Shown piece after piece: positions 17,196-25,290 of a stretch of 64,000 bases of DNA (position 1 is the stretch's first letter; each line of letters begins with the position of its first letter). A program made the translations under genes and the position numbers. The notes beneath the pieces are model-generated. The model saw only the letters and a program-made list of their open reading frames with translations, did not search any database and was not told the origin of the DNA. The stretch comes from Komarekiella atlantica HA4396-MV6. GTDB taxonomy: Bacteria; Cyanobacteriota; Cyanobacteriia; Cyanobacteriales; Nostocaceae. Location: positions 1-64,000 of the forward strand of contig JAHHHK010000011.1 of NCBI GenBank assembly GCA_019359395.1. The letters are read 5' to 3'.

Positions 17196-17647
17196 ACATT
17201 ACCTACAGTTTACAGGGTGTGAGCCGCTTATTTCTGGATACAGCACCAGTTATTTACTTTGTGGAACAACACCCACAATACTTTTATTTGGTTAGAGAAG
17301 TATTTGAGCAACTTCATAACACACCGCTGATAAATGTTGTTTCACCTATTACTTTAGCTGAATGTTTAGTTCAACCTTATCGTTTGGGACAAGCGGAATT
17401 ACAACAAGAGTTTATTGAGTTAATGACTAACAATGACAACATTGAGTTTGTGCCATTTGCTAACGAAACTCTAGCAATAGATGCTGCTTTAAAGAGAGCC
17501 AGATACAATTTACAACTACCTGATGCTTTTCAAATTGCCGTAGCTTTAGCTACGGGCTGTGAGGCTTTTTTAACCAATTATGTTACATTCAGGCGCATCA
17601 CAGAATTACCGATATTGCTGCTAGATGACTTTGATACTGCCAAATAG
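17192..17647 (+). CDS. PIN-domain (VapC-like) toxin with an altered active-site residue
   Basis: 151 residues from a GTG overlapping the antitoxin stop. The PIN pattern is clear: D16 in LFLDTAPVIYFVE, the Glu of SPITLAECLVQP, the Asp of LQLPDAFQIAVALATGC. At the fourth acidic position, where the family reads AFLTND, this protein has AFLTNY, so the Asp is replaced by Tyr. VapC toxins are Mg-dependent RNases acting on tRNA or rRNA; this substitution could weaken or abolish activity. The antitoxin gene upstream is intact. Confidence 0.85.
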   Translation: MNITYSLQGVSRLFLDTAPVIYFVEQHPQYFYLVREVFEQLHNTPLINVVSPITLAECLVQPYRLGQAELQQEFIELMTNNDNIEFVPFANETLAIDAALKRARYNLQLPDAFQIAVALATGCEAFLTNYVTFRRITELPILLLDDFDTAK

Positions 17648-17712
17648 GCAATAATTTATCAAAGCAGTTTTTGGCAGTGCGTTACACAGCGTTAACGCAC
17701 GCTACAAGTTTT

Positions 17713-18120
17713 TCACGGCACAATCAATACTGGACACGGGGAAAGGTTAATTACGCGCGTGGTAACGCTATCAGTTGCACCCTCTTCAGTTAAGCCTAGC
17801 CCTCGACAACCCATGATGATTAAATTTGCCTCGATTTCATCAGCGACATCGCAAATGGTAAACGCTGGTTTGCCTTGTCGTTCTAAAACTTCGGCTTGAA
17901 TCCCTTGCTGAGAAAATAAATTTCGAGCATTTTCCAGCAGTTTGGCAACTACCTCTGGTGACACCATTGGATCTGCACTAGGCTCGTCTGGGGAAGGTTC
18001 TTCTACCACAGACAGCAGTACTAAGCGACTGCCGTACTTTTGCACAACATTGGTAACTACGTCAGCAGCTTCCCGCGCTTCTCGGCTTTGATCGATTGGA
18101 AATAAGACTGTCTTGAACAT
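17713..18120 (-). CDS. Universal stress protein (UspA family)
   Basis: 135 residues with the Usp fold: MFKTVLFPIDQSREAREAAD at the start and the nucleotide-loop region IIMGCRGLGLTEEGATDSVT, followed by VINLSPCPVLIVP. The loop matches G-x2-G-x9-(G/S) only partly, because the usual GS pair is DS, so ATP binding is uncertain. It is divergent from pgk with an 89-bp gap. Confidence 0.9.
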   Translation of the reverse strand: MFKTVLFPIDQSREAREAADVVTNVVQKYGSRLVLLSVVEEPSPDEPSADPMVSPEVVAKLLENARNLFSQQGIQAEVLERQGKPAFTICDVADEIEANLIIMGCRGLGLTEEGATDSVTTRVINLSPCPVLIVP

Positions 18121-18209
18121 CTGTGTCTCCTCTGCACCCCTGACTCCGGTAAAATCTGGATGGTTCTACTTTCAAAACAATAACAAAAAGGCAATCAGGA
18201 GGGTTTGGT

Positions 18210-19412
18210 GTGTCCAAAAAAACTTTAGCAAATTTATCTGCCGCTGATGTATCTGGTAAACGCGCCTTAGTGCGGGTTGACTTTAATGTGCCTGTGGATG
18301 ACCAAGGCAATATCACAGACGATACTCGCATTCGCGCCGCTCTGCCAACAATCAAAGATTTGACGCAGAAGGGAGCTAAGGTCATTCTAACAAGCCATTT
18401 TGGTCGTCCCAAGGGTGTGGATGACAAACTGCGTTTAACCCCGGTTGCCAAGCGCCTCTCTGAGTTGTTGGGGCAAGAAGTCGTTAAAACTGATGACTGT
18501 ATTGGCGATGATGTTGCTGCCAAGGTGGGAGCGTTGCAAAATGGGCAAGTACTGTTACTAGAAAATGTCCGTTTTTACAAGGAAGAGGAAAAGAACGATC
18601 CAGAATTTGCGAAAAAATTGGCAGCAAATGCTGATTTTTATGTAAATGATGCGTTCGGTACTGCACACCGCGCCCATGCTTCAACTGAAGGTGTGACTAA
18701 ATTCCTGCGTCCTTCTGTGGCTGGATATTTGGTTGAGAAGGAATTGCAATATCTGCAAAACGCGATTGAAAATCCCCAAAGTCCTTTGGCGGCAATTATC
18801 GGCGGTTCCAAAGTTTCCAGTAAAATTGGCGTGATTGAAACGTTGCTGGAGAAGTGCGACAAGCTAATCATCGGCGGTGGAATGATTTTCACATTCTACA
18901 AAGCCCGTGGTTTGAATGTTGGTAAGTCGTTGGTGGAAGAAGACAAGCTAGAACTGGCGAAGTCTTTGGAAGCTAAGGCTAAGGAACGCGGTGTTACTTT
19001 CTTGTTACCCACAGATGTGGTAGTAGCAGATAAGTTTGCTCCCGATGCTAATGCGACAACCGTCAGCATTGAGAGCATTCCTGATGATGGTATGGGTTTG
19101 GATATTGGCCCTGATTCTGTGAAAGTTTTCCAAGATGCCCTTGCTGATTGCAAGACGGTGATTTGGAATGGGCCGATGGGTGTGTTTGAGTTTGATAAGT
19201 TTGCGGTGGGTACAGAAGCGATCGCTCATACTCTCGCTGATATTAGCAAAACTGGTACAACCACGATCATCGGTGGCGGTGACTCGGTGGCGGCTGTGGA
19301 AAAGGTTGGTTTAGCCGATCAAATGAGCCACATCTCCACCGGCGGCGGCGCTAGCTTGGAGTTGCTCGAAGGCAAGGTATTGCCTGGGATCGCGGCTTTA
19401 GATGAAGCGTAA
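18210..19412 (+). CDS. pgk: Phosphoglycerate kinase
   Basis: 400 residues, full length. A GTG start at 18210 is chosen because AGGAGGG lies at 18197-18203 with good spacing and the protein then begins with the expected [18 protein letters not shown]. Motifs: [17 protein letters not shown], the substrate-binding [10 protein letters not shown], hinge [11 protein letters not shown], nucleotide-binding [15 protein letters not shown] and [10 protein letters not shown]. It catalyses the ATP-forming step of glycolysis and its reverse in the Calvin cycle. Monocistronic in appearance. Confidence 0.98.
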   Translation: MSKKTLANLSAADVSGKRALVRVDFNVPVDDQGNITDDTRIRAALPTIKDLTQKGAKVILTSHFGRPKGVDDKLRLTPVAKRLSELLGQEVVKTDDCIGDDVAAKVGALQNGQVLLLENVRFYKEEEKNDPEFAKKLAANADFYVNDAFGTAHRAHASTEGVTKFLRPSVAGYLVEKELQYLQNAIENPQSPLAAIIGGSKVSSKIGVIETLLEKCDKLIIGGGMIFTFYKARGLNVGKSLVEEDKLELAKSLEAKAKERGVTFLLPTDVVVADKFAPDANATTVSIESIPDDGMGLDIGPDSVKVFQDALADCKTVIWNGPMGVFEFDKFAVGTEAIAHTLADISKTGTTTIIGGGDSVAAVEKVGLADQMSHISTGGGASLELLEGKVLPGIAALDEA

Positions 19413-19434
19413 GTAGGGATTGGGGACTGGGGAC

Positions 19435-19484
19435 TGGGGAACTCGGGGCCCCCTCTGGGGATAAGGGGCAATGGGGACTGGGAA
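19435..19484. repeat. 50-bp element, exact inverted copy of 23193-23242
   Basis: G-rich block containing GGGGCCCC at its centre, in the pgk-NUDIX spacer. Its reverse complement occurs base for base at 23193-23242. Flanking sequence is made of (GGGGACT) and (CCCAATN) heptamers from about 19415 to 19560. Confidence 0.9.
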
Positions 19485-19572
19485 AGATAAGTACCAATGA
19501 CTAATGCCCAATGTCCCATACCCAATTCCCAATTCCCAATGCCCAATGCCCCATGCCCCTGAGTAAAAATAT

Positions 19573-20190
19573 ATGGAACCTAAATGGCTGGAGTGGGCGC
19601 AAAAGTTACAAGCGATCGCTCAAAATGGTTTAACGTATTCTGAAGGTGTTTTTGACATTGAACGCTATAAACAATTACGGGCGATCGCAACGGAAATTAT
19701 GGCGACTTACTCAAATGTCGAACATAGTTATGTCTTTGATTTGTTTGCCCGTGAAGTAGGATATGCAACTCCCAAAGTTGATGTGCGAGGAGCAATCTTT
19801 CAAGATAATACTATATTGTTAGTCAAGGAAAGATCAGACGGCTGCTGGACTTTACCAGGTGGATGGGCTGATGTTGGCGAGTCTCCTAGTGAGGTAGTTG
19901 TTAAAGAAGTGTTTGAAGAATCTGGATATCAAACACGCGCTATCAAACTACTAGCAGTTTATGACAGAGACAAACAAGGACATCCACCGTTTCCGTTTTA
20001 TGTCTATAAGTTGTTTTTTCACTGCGAAATTATCGGCGGTTCTCCATTACCGAGTATTGAAACTGAGGAAGTGGGTTTCTTTCCTGAAGATGCGTTACCA
20101 GAACTTTCTCTTGGGCGTGTGACATCAGCACAAATCAACCGAATTTTCCAGCATTACCGTCAACCAGATTTACCAACAGATTTCGATTAG
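19573..20190 (+). CDS. NUDIX hydrolase with N-terminal helical domain
   Basis: 205 residues. The N-terminal 65 residues (EWAQKLQAIAQNGLTYSEGV) match the small domain found ahead of some NUDIX enzymes. The Nudix box is G97-x5-E103-x7-K111-E112-x2-E115-E116-x-G118; the usual Arg before Glu is Lys, a tolerated change. Preceding strand: CWTLPGGW. The C-terminus includes EEVGFFPEDALPELSLGR. Family members cleave nucleoside diphosphates linked to another group; ADP-sugars or CDP-choline-type substrates are plausible. No functional neighbours. Confidence 0.88.
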   Translation: MEPKWLEWAQKLQAIAQNGLTYSEGVFDIERYKQLRAIATEIMATYSNVEHSYVFDLFAREVGYATPKVDVRGAIFQDNTILLVKERSDGCWTLPGGWADVGESPSEVVVKEVFEESGYQTRAIKLLAVYDRDKQGHPPFPFYVYKLFFHCEIIGGSPLPSIETEEVGFFPEDALPELSLGRVTSAQINRIFQHYRQPDLPTDFD

Positions 20191-20494
20191 GAAGTAACCT
20201 TCACCAAAACTGATAGTTACATCATGGTTAGGTAACTCCAACAAATAAATTATCTAATTTTATGGAGTAGGCTTCTACTCTGCTCCGTTCATAGGACGGA
20301 CGAGACACTCATATCACAAGAAATAGTTGGATATTTTTTTACTTGGGAGTTCCTTAATGGTTAAAAAAAAACGCCAAGACTAAGCAGTAAAGGCGTAGAT
20401 TTATTTTTTAATTTCCGAAAGTTAAGGCGCGAGTGTCAGGAGTATAGAAAATATCTAAGCAATTTTGGCTTAAGAGGTTAATATTTCTGGCGTT

Positions 20495-20788
20495 GAGCAC
20501 GAAGTTCCGAGTTCTGAGCACGAAGTTCCAAGTTCTAAGCACGAAGTTCCGAGTTCTGAGCACAAAGTTCCAAGTTCTGAGCACGAAGTTCCGAGTTCTA
20601 AGCACGAAGTTCCGAGTTCTAAGCACGAAGTTCCGAGTTCTGAGCACAAAGTTCCAAGTTCTGAGCACGAAGTTCCGAGTTCTAAGCACGAAGTTCCGAG
20701 TTCTGAGCATGAAGTTCCGAGTTCTGAGCATGAAGTTCCGAGTTCTGAGCATGAAGTTCCGAGTTCTGAGCATGAAGTTCCGAGTTCT
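20495..20788. repeat. 21-bp minisatellite, 14 contiguous copies
   Basis: Unit consensus RAGCAYRAAGTTCCRAGTTCT, exactly 14 head-to-tail copies. Variants: copies 4 and 8 carry CACAAAGTTCCA, copies 11-14 carry CATGAAG. Copies 4-5-6 and 8-9-10 are identical triplets, showing block duplication. Because 21 is a multiple of three, frames on both strands stay open for over 100 codons (heptads such as LRTRNFV), but neither has a convincing start, non-repeat body or ribosome-binding site, so it is treated as non-coding. Confidence 0.92.
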
Positions 20789-20868
20789 AAGTTTGATGGA
20801 CTATATTTTTAATGTAGGACTTACCACAGGTGACGAAAAAACGTAGACGCGGAGCGGCTTGCCGCAGC

Positions 20869-20910
20869 GAAAAGTTCTGTAGGCGGGTTTCCCGCCGTAG
20901 GAAACTTTTC
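20869..20910. repeat. 42-bp hairpin element, copy 1
   Basis: Terminal arms GAAAAGTT and AACTTTTC enclose GGCGGGTTTCCCGCC. An inverted variant lies at 31121-31162. Surrounding sequence (20840-20960) is a mosaic of dispersed repeats between the minisatellite and the kinase gene. Confidence 0.75.
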
Positions 20911-20988
20911 AAGACAGGCTACCGCAGAGGACGCAGGGGTCACGGAGGAATGAGAGTTTGAGAGGGTTTTTGCGTAAGTCCTAAATGT

Positions 20989-23112
20989 TTAATTACTCTG
21001 GGGCGTTATTTCAGCAGTAGGTGTAGGTGTGGGTGTGGGGGTTTCTGCAGGGGTTGGTGTAGGCGTGGGCGTCGGTTCAGGTGTGGCGGTTTCTGTCGGT
21101 GTAGGCGTAGGCGATGGCGCAGGAGGGGGACTTTCTGCTGTGATGCTGAGTTGGTAATCTACTGGTTTTGATGCTGTAGAGACGACGACAAACTCATAAA
21201 ATCCCGACTCTGGTAACTTAGTTGACAAAGTGCGCTGTTTAGAATCTTCCAAAAATGCGATTTTGCCTGAAGGGGAATAGACTGAGAGCAAAACTTGGGA
21301 ATTTGCTTGTAGCTTCAATTCCATAGATTGCTCTTTAGCAAGTTCAGCAATGAAAACTTTACCATCGCCGGATTTGAGAGTACCGCTGACTGTTTTGCTA
21401 GTCGCGCCTTGATCAAAGACAATTTTCTGGAAAGCACTACCAGCGAGGATAGCACTGAGTTTATCGCTAACAAATCCATACCAGACTTGTCCGATGGGCT
21501 GGTTTTGGAAATTTTTACCCCGCTGTTCAGGAAATTTACTGAAGAAGGCTGCATCGCCCAAATCATATAGAGAACGACTACCAACGTTAATTCGGTTGAC
21601 TTCCACTTTCCAGCGATCGCGTTCAGCAGTTGTGTAAGTTCCTAGTTGCCTACGCGTGTTGGCACTCAGTGAGGCTAGCTTTTCTAGTAATTGGGCAGCT
21701 GTTTGATCCCACTCAGCTCGCAAACTCTCATCTTCGAGGCCATCGCTGAGAGTGCGTCCTCGTAAACTGGGGTTGGTGTCCCAGAAGGCTTGATTTACTA
21801 GGTTCACGTAGAAGTTCTCATTAATACCCAATTGCTGACGGCGATCGCTTAATTCTTCTTTGCGCTGACGTTCTGCTGGTGAATAATTCGCCAAGGGATC
21901 AACTGGCTGGGTAACAGTTGCCGTTGGTGTGGGTTTGATTTTGTCTGGATTGCGAGCGCTTCTACTAACTCCCCACCAAACTAGTCCAGCGGTGCTAATC
22001 AATATTAGTGTTGCAATAAAGGTTTTCGTTGGTGTCCACCAATTTGTTGGCACAGGGACGGAGTAAGAAGGAGTGGAGGAAGGAGGGGGGGAGATGGCGG
22101 CGGTGGCGGATGTGGGAACTGGTGGGGTGGGATATTGAGTTGGGGCGTAGTAGTTTTGGGGTAGGGTGAGGGCTTCTAATACTTGACGAGCTGATTGGTA
22201 GCGATCGCTCGGTCTAGGAGATAGCATTTTATCTAATACCTGCCCAAAATTGGCACTCAGGTTGATTTCTCGTCGCCACTGCCAGGATAGAGTGTAAGTA
22301 TCAATTAAGTCTTGCGGCTGCTTACCTGTCAGTAGAACTAGCACCGTTACCGCCAAAGCATACAAGTCGCTGTGAGGAGACACCATCCCCGTTTGCATCT
22401 GTTCTGGGGGAGCAAATCCTACTTTCCCTAGTAAGGTTGGTGATGGAGGAGGCGCAACTTCGCCAGGTTGGTAATATTGGGAAGCAACAGTTGCTACTAC
22501 TTGTTTGACACCGCCAAAGTCAATTAATACTGGAAGTTGGTCAACGCTACGAAGAATTAAGTTATCAGGGGAGATATCCCGATGAATTACACCAAGTGAG
22601 TGGATATACTCCAAAACTGGCAAAATTTGCTGTAATAGTTGGCGTGCTTCCGCCTCTGTAAACCGCAAACCTTGTTGTATGCGCTCATTTAATAAAGAAT
22701 TATAAGTTTGACCTTCTACATAATCTTGCACCAAAAACAGGTATTCTTTGCCCTGTAAATTAATGCGTAGCAGTTCCCGGAAGCGGGGGATTTGGGGATG
22801 TTGCAACTTGTAGAGAACACTTGCTTCTCGCTCAAACAGTTCTCCAGCTTTTTGGACAACGTAAGTAGTCTGAACTTGAGGAGAGAATTCTTTTAAAACA
22901 CAAAGTTCACGGAAGCGATTGACATCTTCGGCTAAATATGTACGTCCAAACCCCCCTTGACCAATTTGACGCACAATTACATAGCGATCGCCTAAAGTTA
23001 ATCCCGGTTTGATACCATAACTCACGGGCGTATCCAACTGCTCACCACACTGGAGACAAAAGCGACTACCTGGGGAATTTTCGTGTCCTTTGGAACAATA
23101 TAATTTTGTCAT
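20989..23112 (-). CDS. Membrane-anchored Ser/Thr protein kinase with zinc-ribbon N-terminus
   Basis: 707 residues. Order: zinc ribbon (C6, C19, C22 visible in YCSKGH and FCLQCGEQL); kinase domain about 43-310 with GQGGFG at 51-56, K74, H167-R168-D169 and D188-F-G, all intact; Pro/Ser linker; one membrane segment near 365-385 (FIATLILISTAGLVWWGVS); a helical outer domain of about 150 residues beginning RRQQLGINENFYVNLVNQAF that is shared with the next kinase; a beta domain similar to pre-peptidase C-terminal sandwiches (SMELKLQANSQVLLSVYSPS); and a PTPTPTP tail. It appears to be a receptor-like kinase with a periplasmic sensor. Paralogue upstream on the same strand. Confidence 0.92.
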   Translation of the reverse strand: MTKLYCSKGHENSPGSRFCLQCGEQLDTPVSYGIKPGLTLGDRYVIVRQIGQGGFGRTYLAEDVNRFRELCVLKEFSPQVQTTYVVQKAGELFEREASVLYKLQHPQIPRFRELLRINLQGKEYLFLVQDYVEGQTYNSLLNERIQQGLRFTEAEARQLLQQILPVLEYIHSLGVIHRDISPDNLILRSVDQLPVLIDFGGVKQVVATVASQYYQPGEVAPPPSPTLLGKVGFAPPEQMQTGMVSPHSDLYALAVTVLVLLTGKQPQDLIDTYTLSWQWRREINLSANFGQVLDKMLSPRPSDRYQSARQVLEALTLPQNYYAPTQYPTPPVPTSATAAISPPPSSTPSYSVPVPTNWWTPTKTFIATLILISTAGLVWWGVSRSARNPDKIKPTPTATVTQPVDPLANYSPAERQRKEELSDRRQQLGINENFYVNLVNQAFWDTNPSLRGRTLSDGLEDESLRAEWDQTAAQLLEKLASLSANTRRQLGTYTTAERDRWKVEVNRINVGSRSLYDLGDAAFFSKFPEQRGKNFQNQPIGQVWYGFVSDKLSAILAGSAFQKIVFDQGATSKTVSGTLKSGDGKVFIAELAKEQSMELKLQANSQVLLSVYSPSGKIAFLEDSKQRTLSTKLPESGFYEFVVVSTASKPVDYQLSITAESPPPAPSPTPTPTETATPEPTPTPTPTPAETPTPTPTPTAEITPQSN

Positions 23113-23135
23113 TTGTCATTTGTCATTTGTTAAGA

Positions 23136-23158
23136 GTAGAGACGCGATTAATCGTGTC
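23136..23158. repeat. Dispersed palindromic element, single copy
   Basis: GTAGAGACGCGATTAATC then GTGTC: one mismatch from the 7411/25031 copies. It sits between (ATTTGTC) heptamers at 23108-23130 and the 50-bp inverted element. Confidence 0.8.
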
Positions 23159-23192
23159 TGTACAAGGGTCAAGGGCCATTAATTCTTCTCTC

Positions 23193-23242
23193 TTCCCAGT
23201 CCCCATTGCCCCTTATCCCCAGAGGGGGCCCCGAGTTCCCCA
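23193..23242. repeat. 50-bp element, exact inverted copy of 19435-19484
   Basis: C-rich block ending GAGTTCCCCA, reverse complement of the pgk-NUDIX spacer copy with no mismatch over 50 bases. It lies just past the 3' end of the second kinase gene. Confidence 0.9.
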
Positions 23243-23255
23243 ATCCCCAATCCCC

Positions 23256-24953
23256 TTAATTGCCAGATTGAACTTTACTAACTTGATCAGCTGCGATCGC
23301 ATACCAAACTTGAACCAAAGTTTGTTGACTTAGTTTCTCACGCCGTTCACCGGGAAACAACTGCTCAAATTTTTCGTTTGTGTCTTTGTTCAGTTGACTG
23401 ATGGTATAGCCTCCAAACTGTCCTGCACGTGCTTGGCGTCTCCAATTGTCGTAATCTTTTGTACTATAACTTCCGAGTTTTCGGCGTGCTGACGTACTGA
23501 GATTAGCTTGTTCGAGTTTATTCAACAAGTTGTCAGCAATACCGTACCATTCATCGCGTAAAGCCGCATCTTCTGATTTAGAGGTGAGGCTACGTCCCTT
23601 TAATTCTGGCTTACTAGTATAAAAAGAATTATCAACTAAGCGCGTAAAAAAGACTTCTGGAATTTCTAACTGTTGACGACGGCTGAAAATTTCTTGAGGG
23701 TTGCGACTTGTATTTCTGTCGCTGACTGGTTGGCCAAGAGGATTGGGTAACTGTGGGATTTGTGGTAACGAGATTGATGGTACGGTAATGGAAGTTACAC
23801 TGCGAATAACGGCATTTACCACCGCCCAAGTACCTGCACCAGTTAGGACAACCAAAGCAGTGCCGCCAAGACTGACAGCAAAAGGACGAATCCAAACAGG
23901 TAAAGGTATCGCTTTAGTAATGGCTTGTGTTTTATTGTGGAATTTACTGACAATAGCGCTGGCTCGTTGTCGTCCAGGGGACACTACCATCGTCTTAAGT
24001 TTGGTAGAATGAGTAGTCGGGATTTTGGTAGCATTTGGTGATGGTAAATCTTTCAGGACTTGATCAGCTCGTTGATAGCGATCGCTCGGTTTATAAGACA
24101 ACATCTTTTTTAACACAGTTTCTAATTTGGGACTGACGTTGATTTCCTTTCCCCAATACCAAATTCCCTGAAAGCTGTCATATAGTTTTTGCGGTTCCTT
24201 ACCCGTGAGCAACACTAGTGATGTCACCGCCAAAGAGTATAAATCGCTATTAATAAATACTTTCCCCTGGCGTAGCTGTTCCTCTGGTGCGTAGCCTTTT
24301 TTACCCAACAAAGTATGATTTCCCACCAACTTGGTGCGCCAAAAACCCTGAGAAGCTGGTAATTGTTTGACACCGCCAAAATCAATCAGCACTGGTAAAT
24401 TATCAGAACGCCTCCAAATCAAGTTATCGGGAGAAATATCACGGTGAACTACATCTAATGAGTGGATATACGATAATACGGGTAAAATCTGTTGCAAGAG
24501 AGTGATTACTTCCTCTTCACTAAAAGTCTTTCCTTGGCTCTCACGCTGTTCTAGTAATTGGTCAAAATTATCACCATCTACATAATCTTGCACCAAAAAG
24601 AAAAAATCTTTACTACCGATTTTCACTTGTAGCGAGGAGTGAAAACGCGGAATTTGCAGATGTTGGAGTTTTTTAAGAACATTAGCTTCTCGCTCAAACA
24701 ACTCTTTAGCTTTTTGTAAATCCTGCTGATGTTGCACTTGGGGTGCAAATTCCTTCAGCACGCACGTTTGATTGGATTTATTTCTATCCTCCGCCAAATA
24801 AGTGCGTCCAAAGCCGCCCTGTCCTAGTTGACGTATAATTTGATAGCGATTATCCACAACCTGCCCAACAGCAAGAGGTAATGGCTCACCGCAATGGGTA
24901 CAAAAGCGGTTACTACCATTATTTGTGTGTTGTTTACTGCAATAAACCTGCAT
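23256..24953 (-). CDS. Membrane-anchored Ser/Thr protein kinase, paralogue
   Basis: 565 residues with the same plan as its neighbour: zinc ribbon (YCSKQH, FCTHCGEPL), kinase domain with GQGGFG at 44-49, K67, H160-R161-D162 and D181-F-G, then a membrane segment near 370-390 (SLGGTALVVLTGAGTWAVV) and the shared helical outer domain (RRQQLEIPEVFFTRLVDNSF to VQVWYAIAADQVSK). It ends there and lacks the beta domain and PTP tail of the downstream kinase. All catalytic residues are present. Both genes are separated by repeats only, so they probably arose by tandem duplication with later divergence of the tail. Confidence 0.92.
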   Translation of the reverse strand: MQVYCSKQHTNNGSNRFCTHCGEPLPLAVGQVVDNRYQIIRQLGQGGFGRTYLAEDRNKSNQTCVLKEFAPQVQHQQDLQKAKELFEREANVLKKLQHLQIPRFHSSLQVKIGSKDFFFLVQDYVDGDNFDQLLEQRESQGKTFSEEEVITLLQQILPVLSYIHSLDVVHRDISPDNLIWRRSDNLPVLIDFGGVKQLPASQGFWRTKLVGNHTLLGKKGYAPEEQLRQGKVFINSDLYSLAVTSLVLLTGKEPQKLYDSFQGIWYWGKEINVSPKLETVLKKMLSYKPSDRYQRADQVLKDLPSPNATKIPTTHSTKLKTMVVSPGRQRASAIVSKFHNKTQAITKAIPLPVWIRPFAVSLGGTALVVLTGAGTWAVVNAVIRSVTSITVPSISLPQIPQLPNPLGQPVSDRNTSRNPQEIFSRRQQLEIPEVFFTRLVDNSFYTSKPELKGRSLTSKSEDAALRDEWYGIADNLLNKLEQANLSTSARRKLGSYSTKDYDNWRRQARAGQFGGYTISQLNKDTNEKFEQLFPGERREKLSQQTLVQVWYAIAADQVSKVQSGN

Positions 24954-25030
24954 GGTGCTGAAGGATGAATTAGGTTTTTATAAGTTACTACAACGGATGC
25001 AGTTTGATTTACGGAAGTCAAGGGTTAAGA

Positions 25031-25092
25031 GTAGAGACGCGATTAATCGCGTCTGTACAAGGGTCAAGAGTAGAGATGCGATTAATCGCGTC
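25031..25092. repeat. Two tandem copies (39-bp period) of the dispersed palindromic element
   Basis: GTAGAGACGCGATTAATCGC at 25031 and a variant with GATGCG at 25070, linked by TGTACAAGGGTCAAGA. Lies upstream of the second kinase gene, between it and the ligase-like gene. Frames through this repeat are not genes. Confidence 0.85.
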
Positions 25093-25290
25093 TGTACAAG
25101 GGTCAAAAAATCTTTTTGTTTATGGTTTTTGACTATTGTCAGATTCTTGGTTCTTTCTGAACAACTGCACTGGGGGAGGGTTTGTTTGCTTTATTTAGCA
25201 AAAGAAGTTTGGGAGGATGGGACAATAGCTAAAATACTGAGAGCAAGTAACGGTGGTGTTAGTTTTACTTCAGGATGAGCAATAAGTGTC

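Noticed and set aside
20495-20788. CRISPR array
   Set aside because: Units are contiguous with no spacers, and no cas gene is present; it is a minisatellite.
20408-20846. Two opposite-strand frames of about 120 codons over the minisatellite
   Set aside because: They stay open only because the 21-bp period is a multiple of three; no start region or non-repeat body.
24952-25278. Plus-strand frame of 108 codons with repeated VKSRDAINRVCTR
   Set aside because: It is the translation of the tandem palindromic repeats at 25031-25092; no ribosome-binding site or domain.
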